This document shows, one piece after another, positions 26,345 to 37,378 of a stretch of 64,000 nt of DNA. The notes below the pieces were generated by a model. That model did not search any database. It had not been told where the DNA came from and worked only from the letters and a program-made list of their open reading frames with translations. Source of the DNA: Dysgonomonadaceae bacterium PH5-43. Its GTDB lineage: Bacteria > Bacteroidota > Bacteroidia > Bacteroidales > Azobacteroidaceae. Positions within the stretch are counted from its first letter, which is position 1. Each line of letters begins with the position of its first letter. The DNA lies in NCBI GenBank assembly GCA_029916745.1, contig JARXWK010000006.1, forward strand, positions 52,955 through 116,954. Direction: 5' to 3'. Position numbers and translations under genes: made by a program.

Positions 26345-27262
26345 ATGTCATCTTTACAATATGGAATTATAGGAACCGGAGGAATTGGTGGTTTTTATGG
26401 TGGTATGCTTGCAAAGGCAGGCAATAAAGTTAAATTTTTGTTCAGGTCGGATTATCAATACGTTCTTAACAATGGCTTAAAAATAGATTCGACTTTAGGC
26501 AATTTTGTGTTGCCTAAAGTTGAGGCATACAATGATACACAAGCTATGGGCGTGTGCGATGTTGTTTTAGTTTGCCTTAAAACAACTAATAACTATATGC
26601 TTAAATCGCTATTGCCTCCGCTGTTGCATAAAAACACTTTAGTTATTCTCATTCAAAACGGATTGGGATTAGAAGAAGATGTTGTTGCAGATTTTCCTGA
26701 GTTAAACATAGCGGGAGGTATGGCTTTTATTTGTTCTCAGAAATTAGGTCATGGGTATATTTCTCATTTAGATTATGGAAAACTTACTTTGGCGGCATAC
26801 AACAATAAGGCTTTATCTGTTTTATCGTTAGTTACAAATGATTTTAATGAAGCCGGAGTAACATCGGAAATACTGCCCGATTTAGAATCGGCTCGTTGGA
26901 GAAAACTTGTTTGGAATATCCCTTACAATGGGAGCACGGTTGTACTGAATACTACTACCGAAGCATTGATGAATAATCCGGTGTCGGAAAGTTTAATGAG
27001 AGACTTAATGGAAGAGGTTGTTGCTGCGGCAAACGCTTGCGGTATAAAATATCCGATTGAGAATTCGTTTATAGATGAAATGCTTGAACTGACACGCAAC
27101 ATGACCCCTTATTCGCCAAGTATGAAATTAGACTACGACAATGGTAGAGAGCTGGAAATAAAGTATATATATTCTAAGCCAATTGAAAAAGCTGCGAGTG
27201 TAGGATATGATATGAAAAAGGTTAATATACTGGAGAAACAGTTGTTATTTCTAAGAAAATAA
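26345..27262 (+). CDS. panE: 2-dehydropantoate 2-reductase family protein
   Basis: About 305 aa, ketopantoate reductase (PanE/ApbA) family. It uses NADPH to reduce 2-dehydropantoate to pantoate on the way to CoA. The N-terminal Rossmann motif is GTGGIGGFYGGMLAKAG, and the C-terminal half has the helical domain with the catalytic lysine region (RWRKLVWNIPYNG) and a conserved SMKLDYDNGRELEIKYI segment. The ATG at 26345 (MSSLQYGIIGTGGIGG) puts the dinucleotide motif at the usual place; the upstream ATG at 26303 overlaps the -7 box. Paralogues of unknown substrate exist, so the exact reaction is likely but not certain. Confidence 0.85.
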   Translation: MSSLQYGIIGTGGIGGFYGGMLAKAGNKVKFLFRSDYQYVLNNGLKIDSTLGNFVLPKVEAYNDTQAMGVCDVVLVCLKTTNNYMLKSLLPPLLHKNTLVILIQNGLGLEEDVVADFPELNIAGGMAFICSQKLGHGYISHLDYGKLTLAAYNNKALSVLSLVTNDFNEAGVTSEILPDLESARWRKLVWNIPYNGSTVVLNTTTEALMNNPVSESLMRDLMEEVVAAANACGIKYPIENSFIDEMLELTRNMTPYSPSMKLDYDNGRELEIKYIYSKPIEKAASVGYDMKKVNILEKQLLFLRK

Positions 27263-27270
27263 ACGATTTA

Positions 27271-27302
27271 TTTGGAGGTGCAAATAAAAACCACTAACTT
27301 TG
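27271..27302 (+). promoter_or_regulatory. Promoter of the rimP-nusA-infB operon
   Basis: TTTG at 27271-27274 and TAACTTTG at 27295-27302 are spaced 20 bp, a good Bacteroidota promoter. About 50 nt of leader precede the rimP ATG at 27357. Confidence 0.6.
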
Positions 27303-27356
27303 TGGCTGAATTGAGGTGGAGGGAGGCTAATTAAGTCTCTCTTTTATTTTATTTAT

Positions 27357-27824
27357 ATGATTGATAAAAACATAGTTAGGGGTATAATTGAATCTTACTT
27401 TGTCGATTCTGACAAATACTTGACAGAGTTAGAGGTAAAGTCGGACAATAAAATTTTAGTTGAAATAGACAGCGACACTTCAATCTCTATAGAAGATTGT
27501 ATATTGCTAACCAAGCATATAGAATCAAAACTAAATAGAGACGATGAGGATTACGAATTGGAAGTAGGCTCGGCTGGCATATCTCAACCTTTTAAGACTT
27601 TAAGACAATATAAAAAAAATATTGGAAACGAAGTTGAAGTATTAGCTAAAGACGGTAAGAAATATTCAGGAGTATTAAAAGATGCCAATGATAAGAATAT
27701 TGTTTTAAGCATTGAAAAGAAAATAAAACCCGAAGGAGCTAAACGCAAAATTACGGTAAACGAAGAGATTGAGTTTACTTACGAAGAGATTAAATTTACT
27801 AAATATATAATAAGGTTTAAGTGA
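27357..27824 (+). CDS. rimP: Ribosome maturation factor RimP
   Basis: A 155-aa protein needed for late maturation of the 30S subunit. The N-terminal domain has the conserved ELEVGSAGISQPFKTLRQYKKNIG segment (E-V-S/G-SPG-like motif before the linker), and the C-terminal SH3-like domain follows (NEVEVLAKDGKKYSGVLKDAN). Length matches Bacteroidales RimP. It is the first gene of the conserved rimP-nusA-infB run, 9 bp before nusA. Confidence 0.95.
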   Translation: MIDKNIVRGIIESYFVDSDKYLTELEVKSDNKILVEIDSDTSISIEDCILLTKHIESKLNRDDEDYELEVGSAGISQPFKTLRQYKKNIGNEVEVLAKDGKKYSGVLKDANDKNIVLSIEKKIKPEGAKRKITVNEEIEFTYEEIKFTKYIIRFK

Positions 27825-27833
27825 TAAAAAATT

Positions 27834-29087
27834 ATGGCGAAGAAACAGGCAGAACCAAGTATGATAGAAACATTTGCGGACTTTAAGGAGAACAAAAATG
27901 TAGATAGAACAACGCTGATAAGCGTGTTGGAAGAATCGTTCCGTAATGTTATAAGCAAAATGTTTGGTTCGGACGAAAACTACGATATTATCATTAATCC
28001 AGATAAAGGAGACTTTGAAATATGGAGAAATAGAGAAGTTGTTGCAGATGATGAATTAACCGATCCTAACTTGCAGATTTCATTAACCGAAGCTCAGAAG
28101 ATAGACGCGGATTATGAAGTTGGCGAAGAAATTACTGACGCTGTAGATTTTGCAGGATTTGGTCGTCGTGCCGTTCTTAATTTACGTCAGGCTTTAGCTT
28201 CTAAGATTTTAGAATTACAAAAAGACTCACTATATAATAAATATAAAGATCAAGTAGGTCAGATTATTGCTGCCGAAGTATATCAGATTTGGAAAAAAGA
28301 AGTACTTTTGTTGGATGACGAAGGTAATGAATTAATACTTCCTAAAACAGAACAAATACCTGGCGACTTTTTCAGAAAGAACGAAACAAGAAGAGCCGTT
28401 GTAGTGAAAGTAGACAACCAGAATAATAATCCTAAGATTATACTTTCTCGCACATCTAATTTATTTATGCAACGCTTGTTTGAATTAGAAGTTCCAGAAA
28501 TAAACGATGGACTTATAACTATTAAGAGAATTGCTCGTATACCAGGAGAGCGCGCTAAGATTGCCGTTGAAACTTATGATGATCGTGTTGATCCTGTAGG
28601 TGCTTGTGTTGGTCATAGGGGTTCTCGTATTCACGGTATTGTTCGTGAATTATGTAACGAAAATATCGACATTATTAATTACACATCAAATATATCTCTG
28701 TTTATTCAGAGAGCACTTAGTCCTGCCAAAATATCTTCTATAGTAATAAAAGAAGAAGAAAAAAGAGCTGAAGTATTTCTTCGACCCGAAGAAGTTTCGT
28801 TGGCTATTGGTAAAGGCGGTATGAATATTAAATTAGCAAGTATGCTAACGGAATATACAATAGATGTATTCCGCGATGTAGAAGTTGAAGAAGAAGACAT
28901 CTACTTAGATGACTTCTCTGACGAAATAGAAAAATGGGTTATCGACGCATTAAAGAGCATTGGTTGTTACACAGCGAAAAATGTTTTAGCTTTAACGCGT
29001 GAAGAAATTATTGAAAAGGCGGATTTAGAGGAAGACACTGTTGATGAAATCCTTACAATCCTGAATGCAGAGTTTGAAGAAGAATAA
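27834..29087 (+). CDS. nusA: Transcription termination/antitermination factor NusA
   Basis: A 417-aa RNA-polymerase-binding factor. Domains in order: N-terminal polymerase-binding domain (about 1-125), S1 (about 130-200), KH1 and KH2 (about 205-345, with GACVGHRGSRIHGIVREL and EVSLAIGKGGMNIKLAS carrying the GxxG loops), and a short C-terminal helical repeat region (about 355-415). It modulates pausing, termination and antitermination. It sits between rimP and infB as in most bacteria. Confidence 0.97.
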   Translation: MAKKQAEPSMIETFADFKENKNVDRTTLISVLEESFRNVISKMFGSDENYDIIINPDKGDFEIWRNREVVADDELTDPNLQISLTEAQKIDADYEVGEEITDAVDFAGFGRRAVLNLRQALASKILELQKDSLYNKYKDQVGQIIAAEVYQIWKKEVLLLDDEGNELILPKTEQIPGDFFRKNETRRAVVVKVDNQNNNPKIILSRTSNLFMQRLFELEVPEINDGLITIKRIARIPGERAKIAVETYDDRVDPVGACVGHRGSRIHGIVRELCNENIDIINYTSNISLFIQRALSPAKISSIVIKEEEKRAEVFLRPEEVSLAIGKGGMNIKLASMLTEYTIDVFRDVEVEEEDIYLDDFSDEIEKWVIDALKSIGCYTAKNVLALTREEIIEKADLEEDTVDEILTILNAEFEEE

Positions 29088-29095
29088 GATGTGCT

Positions 29096-29174
29096 GATAT
29101 GCTAATGTGCCAATGTTCTAAGGACAACATTAGCACATTGCCACATTGCTCATTATCACATTAAATCACATTGT
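29096..29174. repeat. nusA-infB spacer built of CACATT/AATGTG repeats
   Basis: The spacer repeats CACATT five times near its right end and carries the opposite AATGTG at its left end. Arms 29100-29108 (TGCTAATGT) and 29127-29135 (ACATTAGCA) can form a 9-bp hairpin. It may be a relic of a dispersed repeat or may tune infB expression; neither can be decided here. Confidence 0.5.
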
Positions 29175-32054
29175 ATGTCTATAAGATTAAATAAAGTTAC
29201 GAAAAATTTGAATGTAGGATTGACCACCGTTGTGAGTTTTCTCAACGCTAAGGGGCACCCTACAGAGGAAAATCCTAATACTAAAATTAGTGATGAGGAG
29301 TATGAAATGCTCGTTAGAGAATTTAGTAAGGATAAAAACCTGAAACTGGAATCTGAAAAAATTAGTCAAGAACGCAGCCAGAAAGAAAAAAAAGTTAGCG
29401 TTGCCGTAGATGGTTATAAAGAAGCGAAGGAAGAAATTAAAGTGGAAGTTCCAGAAGAGGCTAAGCCTAAGTTTGTAGTTAAAGGTAAGTTGGATTTAGA
29501 CTCGTTAGAGAAGAAAAAGAAAACAACAAAAAAACCAGTTGTTGAAAAAAAGAAAGAAGAAACTCCCATCGAAAATAAAGAGGAAACTAAAGAGATTAAG
29601 GAAACAATTACAGTTCCCAAATCGGAAGAGATTGCTATAAAGGTGGAACAAACTCAAAAAATGGACGAATTGCAAGAAGAAATTACCACTCAAACTAAAA
29701 AAGAGGCAGTAATAGATAAGCCAGAAACAATGGTTGAACAACCAGAGGCTTTAAGTGGCGAAGCAGAACAAGGGGAATCTGCAGAAGACAGTGGTGTTTT
29801 CCGCTTATCAAGTCCTCAAATAAAAAGAGAAGTAAAGGTTTTAGGCTCTATAGACTTAACCTCAATAAATTCATCTACTCGCCCTAAAAAGAAGACTAAA
29901 GAAGAAAAGAAAAAAGAACGAGCAGAAAAGAACAAGAAAACTACTAAACCTGTCGAATCTAAGAAGGTTGGCAGTGATAATGCTCAGCCTGAAAGAACGG
30001 ACAAACCTCTTCTTGTAAAGAAAGGTGATGTGACTGGTGATGCAAAAAAAGCAAAAAGAAACAGAATACAAAGAGAGAAGATAGACATCGAAAAAGGTGT
30101 TTCTGCTCCTAAACCTGAAAGTCAGAAACTGAAACTTCGCAAACCTGCACATAAAGCAGAGGTTAGCGATGAAGATGTTCAAAAACAAATAAAAGAAACT
30201 TTAGCTCGTCTAACCAATAAAGGTCAGAAAAAAGGTGCTAAATATAGAAAAGAAAAAAGAGAAGCAAACAGACAAGAGCAATTCGATTCGGAATCGGAAG
30301 TTAATAACACAATTAAGATTACGGAGTTTGTTACTGCTAACGAGTTAGCAAATATGATGAACATTCCTGTGATACAAGTTATTTCTACTTGTATGTCTGT
30401 TGGTATAATGGTTTCTATAAATCAACGATTAGATGCTGAAACAATAAATCTTGTAGCTGAAGAGTTCGGATACAAAACAGAATATGTAAGTGCCGAAGTT
30501 GTTGAGGCTATAAACGAGGAGGAAGACAGAGAGGAAGATTTACTACCTCGCTCTCCTATCGTAACCGTAATGGGACACGTTGACCACGGTAAAACTTCTC
30601 TTCTTGATAATGTGCGTAACACTAATGTTATTGCAGGAGAAGCCGGAGGTATTACGCAACACATAGGTGCGTATAACGTTAAATTAGCCGACGGAAGAAA
30701 AATAACATTCTTAGATACTCCTGGTCACGAAGCCTTTACGGCTATGCGTGCTCGTGGGGCAAGCGTTACAGATATTGCTATCATCATTGTTGCAGCCGAC
30801 GATAACGTGATGCCTCAGACTAAAGAGGCAATTAATCACGCTGCTGCAGCTAATGTGCCTATAGTATTTGCTATTAATAAAATAGACAAGCCTGGAGCTA
30901 ATCCTGAAAAAATAAAAGAAACATTAGCATCTATGAATTATCTTGTTGAAGATTGGGGTGGTAAATACCAATCGCAAGATATTTCAGCTAAACAAGGTAT
31001 TGGTGTTCCTGAATTATTAGAAAAGGTTCTTTTAGAAGCAGAATTGTTAGACTTGAAGGCTAATCCAAATAGAAAAGCTGTAGGTTCAGTTATAGAATCT
31101 TCATTAGATAAAGGTCGTGGTTATGTAGTTACTGTTTTGGTACAAAACGGTACTCTTAAACAAGGTGATGTTATTTTAGCCGGAACTCATTATGGTAGAG
31201 TTAAGGCTATGTTTAATGAGAGAAATCAAAGAATAACAGAAGCAGGACCTGCAGAGCCTGTTCTTATCTTAGGTCTTAATGGCGCTCCTCAAGCAGGAGA
31301 TGTTATTAATGTTATGGAAACAGAACAAGAAGCTCGCGATATAGCAACAAAAAGAGAACAATTACAAAGAGAACAAGGATTACGTACTCAGAAGTTATTA
31401 ACTCTTGATGATATTGGTCGCCGTATAGCTATTGGAAACTTCCAACAACTTAACATTATTGTTAAAGGAGATGTTGACGGTTCGGTTGAAGCTTTATCGG
31501 ATTCATTAATAAACTTATCTACAGAACAAATACAAGTTAATGTTATTCATAAGGGTGTAGGTCAAATCTCTGAGTCTGACATTATACTTGCAGCTGCTTC
31601 TGATGCTATTATAGTAGGTTTCCAAGTTCGTCCATCGCAAGCTGCTCGCAAGTTAGCAGATAAAGAAGGAGTAGACGTACGCTTGTATTCTATCATCTAT
31701 GATACTATTGAAGAAGTAAAGGCTGCTATGGAAGGTATGTTATCTCCTGAAATTAAAGAAGAAATAACTGCTAACGTAGAAGTTCAAGAAGTATTCAAAA
31801 TAACTAAGGTTGGTACTGTTGCAGGTTGTTTAGTTAGAGAAGGTAAAATTAAGAGAGGTAACAAGATACGCATAATTAGAGATGGTATTGTAGTATATGC
31901 AGGAGAACTTGGCTCTCTTAAACGTTTCAAAGAAGATGTTAAGGAAGTAAGTCAAGGTTATGAGTGCGGTCTTAATATTCACAACTATAACGACATAAAA
32001 GTAGGCGATATAGTTGAGGCTTACGAAGAAACAGAAGTGAAACAAAAACTATAA
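29175..32054 (+). CDS. infB: Translation initiation factor IF-2
   Basis: A 959-aa GTPase that places initiator tRNA on the ribosome. The first ~380 residues are an IF2-N helix followed by a long Lys/Glu-rich linker. The G domain begins near 460: G1 GHVDHGKTS at about 466-474, G2 [10 protein letters not shown]3 DTPGHEAF, G4 NKID. Domains II, III and C2 follow, with the conserved [12 protein letters not shown] and [18 protein letters not shown] segments. The length is normal for Bacteroidales, which have long N-terminal linkers. Confidence 0.98.
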   Translation: MSIRLNKVTKNLNVGLTTVVSFLNAKGHPTEENPNTKISDEEYEMLVREFSKDKNLKLESEKISQERSQKEKKVSVAVDGYKEAKEEIKVEVPEEAKPKFVVKGKLDLDSLEKKKKTTKKPVVEKKKEETPIENKEETKEIKETITVPKSEEIAIKVEQTQKMDELQEEITTQTKKEAVIDKPETMVEQPEALSGEAEQGESAEDSGVFRLSSPQIKREVKVLGSIDLTSINSSTRPKKKTKEEKKKERAEKNKKTTKPVESKKVGSDNAQPERTDKPLLVKKGDVTGDAKKAKRNRIQREKIDIEKGVSAPKPESQKLKLRKPAHKAEVSDEDVQKQIKETLARLTNKGQKKGAKYRKEKREANRQEQFDSESEVNNTIKITEFVTANELANMMNIPVIQVISTCMSVGIMVSINQRLDAETINLVAEEFGYKTEYVSAEVVEAINEEEDREEDLLPRSPIVTVMGHVDHGKTSLLDNVRNTNVIAGEAGGITQHIGAYNVKLADGRKITFLDTPGHEAFTAMRARGASVTDIAIIIVAADDNVMPQTKEAINHAAAANVPIVFAINKIDKPGANPEKIKETLASMNYLVEDWGGKYQSQDISAKQGIGVPELLEKVLLEAELLDLKANPNRKAVGSVIESSLDKGRGYVVTVLVQNGTLKQGDVILAGTHYGRVKAMFNERNQRITEAGPAEPVLILGLNGAPQAGDVINVMETEQEARDIATKREQLQREQGLRTQKLLTLDDIGRRIAIGNFQQLNIIVKGDVDGSVEALSDSLINLSTEQIQVNVIHKGVGQISESDIILAAASDAIIVGFQVRPSQAARKLADKEGVDVRLYSIIYDTIEEVKAAMEGMLSPEIKEEITANVEVQEVFKITKVGTVAGCLVREGKIKRGNKIRIIRDGIVVYAGELGSLKRFKEDVKEVSQGYECGLNIHNYNDIKVGDIVEAYEETEVKQKL

Positions 32055-32071
32055 TGAGCTGATATGTTATT

Positions 32072-32590
32072 ATGTTAGATATAGTAATAATAATTTGCTT
32101 AGCAATTGGTTTGATAAAAGGCCTGTTCGATGGATTCATCAAACAGGTCATTTCGTTTGTGGGTATATTAGTAGCCATACTTTCGGCAGGAGCAGTAGCT
32201 GTTCCATTAAAAGAATTTTTATCGGAACTATTTACCGAACAAGCTATCTCAGACTCTGTGCTAACATGGTCGGCTTATGTTTTAGCTTTTATTGTAATTA
32301 TAATAGCGTGCTCTATTATTGGTAAAATAATAAGCAAAGTTATTAATATGACTCCGGCTAAACCTCTGAATATTATGTTGGGGGCTATGTTTGGTGTCTT
32401 CTGGTGGATAGTTTGCTTGAGCATAGTGTTTAATGTGTTGGCTTCGTTTGAGAAAAATTTAGAAGTTATACCAAAACAAACAAAAGAAAATTCCGTTCTT
32501 TATGAAGGGGTGAAAGATGTATTACCTACAATATTCCCTGTGATAAAGAATTATTTCGATACATATATACCTGATACAGCTTATGTCTGA
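32072..32590 (+). CDS. CvpA family membrane protein
   Basis: A 172-aa inner membrane protein with four hydrophobic segments (about 2-18, 28-48, 66-90 and 104-125) and the family's N-terminal [23 protein letters not shown] motif. CvpA was named for colicin V production, but its general role is unclear, with envelope-related roles suggested in some bacteria. It is 17 bp after infB and overlaps the sufB start by 8 bp, so it is part of the same transcription run. Confidence 0.88.
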   Translation: MLDIVIIICLAIGLIKGLFDGFIKQVISFVGILVAILSAGAVAVPLKEFLSELFTEQAISDSVLTWSAYVLAFIVIIIACSIIGKIISKVINMTPAKPLNIMLGAMFGVFWWIVCLSIVFNVLASFEKNLEVIPKQTKENSVLYEGVKDVLPTIFPVIKNYFDTYIPDTAYV

Positions 32591-34028
32591 AGATAATAAT
32601 ATATTAGATGATTTTACTAACAAAGAGTATGAATACGGCTTTGTTACCGATGTTGAAACAGAATTTATTCCAAAAGGATTAAACGAAGATATAGTACGTC
32701 TTATCTCACGTAAAAAGTCAGAACCAGAGTGGCTTCTCGACTTTCGTCTTAAAGCTTTTCGTTATTGGCTTACAATGAAGATGCCTAACTGGGCTTTCCT
32801 TAATATTCCAAATATAGACTATCAAGATATTATATACTATGCCGACCCTACAACAAAGAAAGGACCTAAAGACCTTTCGGAAGTAGACCCAGAGATACTT
32901 AAAACATTCGACAAACTGGGAATTCCTTTGCACGAACAAAAAATGTTTAGTGGTATTGCCGTTGATGCTGTGATGGATAGTGTATCTGTGCAAACAACTT
33001 TTAAGAAAGATTTGGCAGAGAAAGGAATAATATTCTGCTCGTTTAGCGAAGCAGTGAAAGACCACCCCGACTTAGTAAAGAAATATATGGGGAGCGTTGT
33101 TTCTTATGAAGATAATTTCTTTGCGGCTCTTAATTCGGCAGTGTTTAGCGATGGCTCATTTGTTTATATCCCTAAAGGAGTTAGATGCCCAATGGAGTTG
33201 TCTACTTACTTTAGAATTAATGCTATGAACACTGGTCAGTTTGAAAGAACATTAATTATAGCCGAAGACGATTCGTATGTTAGTTATCTCGAAGGTTGTA
33301 CAGCTCCACAGAGAGATGAAAATCAACTTCACGCAGCTATAGTAGAGATAGTTGTAATGAATCGTGCGGAAGTAAAATATTCAACTGTTCAGAATTGGTA
33401 TCCAGGAGATAAAGATGGTAATGGCGGTATATATAATTTCGTTACTAAGCGTGCAATCTGTAAGGGAGAGCAATCTAAAGTATCGTGGACTCAAGTAGAA
33501 ACCGGTTCGGCTATTACTTGGAAGTATCCAAGTTGTATTTTAATGGGCGATAATTCTATAGGCGAGTTTTATTCTGTAGCTGTTACAAACAATCATCAAC
33601 AAGCCGACACGGGAACAAAGATGATACACATAGGAAAGAATACTAAAAGTACTATTGTTTCTAAAGGAATATCGGCAGGCAAGAGTAACAATAGCTATAG
33701 AGGATTAGTAAAAATAACTTCTAATGCCGAGAATGCACGAAACCATTCGCAATGCGATAGTTTATTGCTTGGAAATACTTGTGGGGCTCATACCTTTCCT
33801 TATATGGATATACAAAATAACACTGGAATAGTAGAACACGAAGCTACAACTTCTAAGATAAGCGAAGACCAGATATTCTACTGCAATCAACGAGGTATTA
33901 AAACTGAAGATGCAATAGGTTTGATAGTTAACGGATATGCTAAAGAAGTGCTTAATAAACTTCCAATGGAGTTTGCGGTGGAAGCTCAGAAGCTACTTCA
34001 AATTAGTCTTGAAGGAAGTGTAGGGTGA
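32583..34028 (+). CDS. sufB: Fe-S cluster assembly scaffold SufB
   Basis: A 481-aa core component of the SufBCD scaffold that builds Fe-S clusters. The C-terminal right-handed beta-helix and the family signature segments are clear ([71 protein letters not shown]). Length agrees with SufB. It starts the sufBCDS set and overlaps cvpA by 8 bp. Confidence 0.97.
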   Translation: MSEDNNILDDFTNKEYEYGFVTDVETEFIPKGLNEDIVRLISRKKSEPEWLLDFRLKAFRYWLTMKMPNWAFLNIPNIDYQDIIYYADPTTKKGPKDLSEVDPEILKTFDKLGIPLHEQKMFSGIAVDAVMDSVSVQTTFKKDLAEKGIIFCSFSEAVKDHPDLVKKYMGSVVSYEDNFFAALNSAVFSDGSFVYIPKGVRCPMELSTYFRINAMNTGQFERTLIIAEDDSYVSYLEGCTAPQRDENQLHAAIVEIVVMNRAEVKYSTVQNWYPGDKDGNGGIYNFVTKRAICKGEQSKVSWTQVETGSAITWKYPSCILMGDNSIGEFYSVAVTNNHQQADTGTKMIHIGKNTKSTIVSKGISAGKSNNSYRGLVKITSNAENARNHSQCDSLLLGNTCGAHTFPYMDIQNNTGIVEHEATTSKISEDQIFYCNQRGIKTEDAIGLIVNGYAKEVLNKLPMEFAVEAQKLLQISLEGSVG

Positions 34029-34109
34029 GTTTTTGATAATCAACAAATATACAGGATTCTTTTTATTAGGATCTTCAATACCTTCAGAGAATAAAAACAG
34101 ATAAATAAT

Positions 34110-34847
34110 ATGCTAAAAATAAAAGATTTACACGCTTCCATTAATGGAAAAGAGATATTGAGAGGTATTAATTTGCAAGTAAATGCAGGAGAGGTACACG
34201 CAATAATGGGACCTAACGGTTCGGGCAAAAGCACTCTTTCGTCTGTATTAGTAGGTAATCCTGCTTTTGAGGTTACCAAAGGAGAAGTTACTTTTGAAAA
34301 TAAAAATATATTAGAACTTTTACCCGAAGAACGTTCTTGCTTAGGTCTTTTCCTTAGCTTTCAATATCCTGTAGAGATACCAGGTGTTAGTATGGTTAAT
34401 TTTATGAGAGCGGCGGTAAACGAACATCGTAAGTGTAAAGGAGAGAAAGCTCTTACTGCAGGTGAGTTTCTTAAGTTGATGAGAGAGAAGCAAGCTATAG
34501 TTGAGCTTGACACAAATCTTGTGAGTCGTGCGGTAAATGAAGGTTTCTCGGGTGGAGAAAAGAAACGTAACGAGATATTCCAGATGGCTATGCTTGAGCC
34601 TAAACTTGCAATACTCGACGAAACTGACAGCGGACTTGACATTGATGCTCTTAGAATAGTAGCCAATGGTGTAAACAAACTAAAGACTCCTAATAACGCA
34701 ACAATAGTAATAACTCACTATCAGCGTTTATTGGATTATATAAAACCTGATATTGTGCACGTTCTTTACAAAGGACAGATTATAAAAACAGGTGGTCCGG
34801 AACTTGCTTTAGAATTAGAAGAAAAAGGATACGACTGGTTAAAATGA
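34110..34847 (+). CDS. sufC: Fe-S cluster assembly ATPase SufC
   Basis: A 245-aa ABC-type ATPase that drives the SufBCD complex. Walker A GPNGSGKST near residues 34-42, Q-loop in FLSFQYPVEIPG, signature FSGGEKKRNEI near 148, Walker B LAILDETDSGLD near 170, and the switch histidine in VITHYQRLL. The order and length are standard. It overlaps sufD by 4 bp (ATGA). Confidence 0.97.
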   Translation: MLKIKDLHASINGKEILRGINLQVNAGEVHAIMGPNGSGKSTLSSVLVGNPAFEVTKGEVTFENKNILELLPEERSCLGLFLSFQYPVEIPGVSMVNFMRAAVNEHRKCKGEKALTAGEFLKLMREKQAIVELDTNLVSRAVNEGFSGGEKKRNEIFQMAMLEPKLAILDETDSGLDIDALRIVANGVNKLKTPNNATIVITHYQRLLDYIKPDIVHVLYKGQIIKTGGPELALELEEKGYDWLK

Positions 34848-36169
34848 AACAATATATAGATTTTTTCAAGACGCAAAGGGCGCAAATAGAAACTAACTGC
34901 TCTCCTATTATTAACAAAGAAAGAGATAGAGCTGCCGAAATATTTGAACAACATAGTTTCCCGAAATACAAATCAGAAGATTATCAATACTTGAACTTAG
35001 AAGAATTGTTAAGTCCTGACTTTGGATTTTATCTTGATTACAAAGGAGAGAATATTAATCCTGACAGAGTTTTCAGATGCAACATACCAAGTATTACATC
35101 TTCGTTGCGTTTTACTGTAAACGGACACTACTGCGAAGAGTCTGGCGTTAGCTCTCTTCCCGAAGGTGTGTTCGCTGGTAGTTTTAATGAGTTTGCAAAT
35201 TCATATCCCGAAATATTTAAGAAACACTATAATAGGTTGGCGATGAACAATGCCAATCCCGTTGAGGCGTTTAATGCTATGTTTGTTCAAGATGGTTTTG
35301 CATTATACGTTCCTAAAGGTGTAGTTATAGAAGAGCCAATTCAGATTACTAATATTGTTAACGGTAAAATCGATTCGTTAGTTAATCGTCGTATACTTAT
35401 AATACTGGAAGAAGCTTCGCAAGCTAAAGTTTTGGTTTGCGACCATTCTGCAAATGAGGATACTTGTTACGCCATAACTCAAGTAGCTGAAATATTTGTA
35501 AACGATAATGCGGTATTAGACTTCTATGAGTTAGAAGAAAGTAGTAGAAAAACCTTTCGTTTAGCAACTACTTACATTGAACAAAAAGAATCGTCGAACG
35601 TATTAGCCCACACAATAACTCTGAATAACGGAACTACTCGCAATAATTACGTTATAAACTTAGACGGAGAGCGCGCCGAAACTAATCTCTACGGTATGGC
35701 AATAGTTGATGGCGAACAAATGGTGGACAACAATACTCTTATAAATCATAATGTAGCGCACTGCCATAGCAATGAGTTGTTTAAGTATCTGTTAGACGAT
35801 AAGGCTAAAGGTGTGTTTGCCGGACAAATAGCTGTTGCTCAATTAGCTGAAAAGACTGTCTCTTATCAAAATAATAAAAATTTACTTGGTAGTAAAAGTT
35901 GTGAGATGCACTCTAAACCTCAGTTGATAATATATGCCGACGATGTGAAATGCTCGCACGGAATGACTACTGGTCAGCTCGACGAAACGGCTTTGTTCTA
36001 TATGCGCTCTCGAGGAATTTCTCTTGATGAGGCTCAACTTCTTTTGAAATACGCTTTCGCTAACGAAGTTATTGAACATATTAGATTAGAGTCGCTAAAA
36101 ACAAGATTACATTTACTAACCGAAAAACGATTTAGAGGAGAATTAGTGAGATGCAGAGAATGTATTTAA
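34844..36169 (+). CDS. sufD: Fe-S cluster assembly protein SufD
   Basis: A 441-aa beta-helix partner of SufB. It shows the SufD pattern: a helical N-terminus, FALYVPKGVVIEEPIQI, the NNTLINHNVAHCHSNELFKYLLDDKAKGVFAGQI stretch, and the C-terminal DDVKCSHGMTTGQLDETALFYMRSRGI segment. It overlaps sufC by 4 bp and sufS by 19 bp, so translation is probably coupled. Confidence 0.96.
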   Translation: MKQYIDFFKTQRAQIETNCSPIINKERDRAAEIFEQHSFPKYKSEDYQYLNLEELLSPDFGFYLDYKGENINPDRVFRCNIPSITSSLRFTVNGHYCEESGVSSLPEGVFAGSFNEFANSYPEIFKKHYNRLAMNNANPVEAFNAMFVQDGFALYVPKGVVIEEPIQITNIVNGKIDSLVNRRILIILEEASQAKVLVCDHSANEDTCYAITQVAEIFVNDNAVLDFYELEESSRKTFRLATTYIEQKESSNVLAHTITLNNGTTRNNYVINLDGERAETNLYGMAIVDGEQMVDNNTLINHNVAHCHSNELFKYLLDDKAKGVFAGQIAVAQLAEKTVSYQNNKNLLGSKSCEMHSKPQLIIYADDVKCSHGMTTGQLDETALFYMRSRGISLDEAQLLLKYAFANEVIEHIRLESLKTRLHLLTEKRFRGELVRCRECI

Positions 36170-37377
36170 ATGTAGAAGAAATAAGAAAAGATTTCCCTAT
36201 ACTTCATCAAGAAGTGTATGGCAAACCTTTGGTTTATTTAGATAATGCGGCAACTACACAGAAACCTATTCAAGTGATAAAAAAGATTGAAGAAGTTTAT
36301 TCTTCTATCAATGCTAATATACACAGAGGAGTACATTATCTTAGTCAGCGAGCAACCGAATCGCACGAAGAAGCTCGTAAAGCTGTGCAACAATACATCA
36401 ATGCTGCAAGTTCTAACGAGATTATATTTACTCGCGGTGCTACCGAATCTATAAATCTTGTGGCTTCAAGTTTCTGTCGTTCGCAATGTAAGCCAGGCGA
36501 TGAGGTAATTCTTACCACTATGGAGCATCACGCTAATATAGTGCCTTGGCAACTTCAACAAGATATTACCGGAATTAAGATAAACGTTGTGCCGATTAAC
36601 GATAAGGGAGAGATGCGTATCGAAGACTTAGCAGAACTAATATCTTCTAAAACTAAACTTATTTCTATCGCACACGTGTCTAATGTGCTTGGCACTATAA
36701 ATCCTGTTGAAGACATTGTAAAGCTTGCTCATAATTATGGTATACCCGTAATGTTAGACTGCGCTCAATCGGTTCAGCATATACCTTTAGATGTTCAGGC
36801 TTTAGATTGCGACTTTATGGTTTTCTCTTCTCATAAAATGTACGGACCAACGGGTATAGGTATTCTTTATGGAAAAGAAAAATGGTTAGACAAACTGCCT
36901 CCTTATCAGGGAGGGGGAGAGATGATTGCTCACGTAAGTTTTGAGAAAACAACCTTTAATGAACTTCCGTTTAAGTTCGAAGCCGGAACTCCTGATTATG
37001 TTGGTTCTGCCGCTTTGATTGAAGCTATAAAATACATCAATCGTATAGGTTTAGATAATATTAATGCCTACGAAGACTATCTTTTGAAGTATGCCACAGA
37101 GAAACTTAATGCTATAGATGGTATGCGTATCATAGGTTTGGCAGAACAAAAAAGCTCTGTAATCTCTTTCTTGGTGAAAAATATACACCACTACGATATG
37201 GGTATGTTGTTAGATAGATTAGGTATAGCCGTGCGCACGGGGCATCATTGTGCTCAACCTCTTATGGAGTTTTTCGGAATAGAAGGAACGGTAAGAGCTT
37301 CTTTTTCTTTCTACAACACGGTAGAAGAAATAGATATACTCGCAGAAGGCATAGAGCGAGTTGCTGGAATGTTCTGA
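36151..37377 (+). CDS. sufS: Cysteine desulfurase SufS
   Basis: A 408-aa PLP enzyme that takes sulfur from cysteine for Fe-S assembly. PLP lysine in [13 protein letters not shown], family start [22 protein letters not shown] histidine, and catalytic cysteine in [15 protein letters not shown]. Group II SufS enzymes normally work with SufE or SufU; neither gene is next to this set here, so the partner must lie elsewhere. Confidence 0.96.
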   Translation: MQRMYLNVEEIRKDFPILHQEVYGKPLVYLDNAATTQKPIQVIKKIEEVYSSINANIHRGVHYLSQRATESHEEARKAVQQYINAASSNEIIFTRGATESINLVASSFCRSQCKPGDEVILTTMEHHANIVPWQLQQDITGIKINVVPINDKGEMRIEDLAELISSKTKLISIAHVSNVLGTINPVEDIVKLAHNYGIPVMLDCAQSVQHIPLDVQALDCDFMVFSSHKMYGPTGIGILYGKEKWLDKLPPYQGGGEMIAHVSFEKTTFNELPFKFEAGTPDYVGSAALIEAIKYINRIGLDNINAYEDYLLKYATEKLNAIDGMRIIGLAEQKSSVISFLVKNIHHYDMGMLLDRLGIAVRTGHHCAQPLMEFFGIEGTVRASFSFYNTVEEIDILAEGIERVAGMF

Positions 37378-37378
37378 T

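Noticed and set aside
29505..30188. Phe-rich minus-strand frames inside infB
   Set aside because: They arise from the Lys/Glu-rich linker codons read on the opposite strand.
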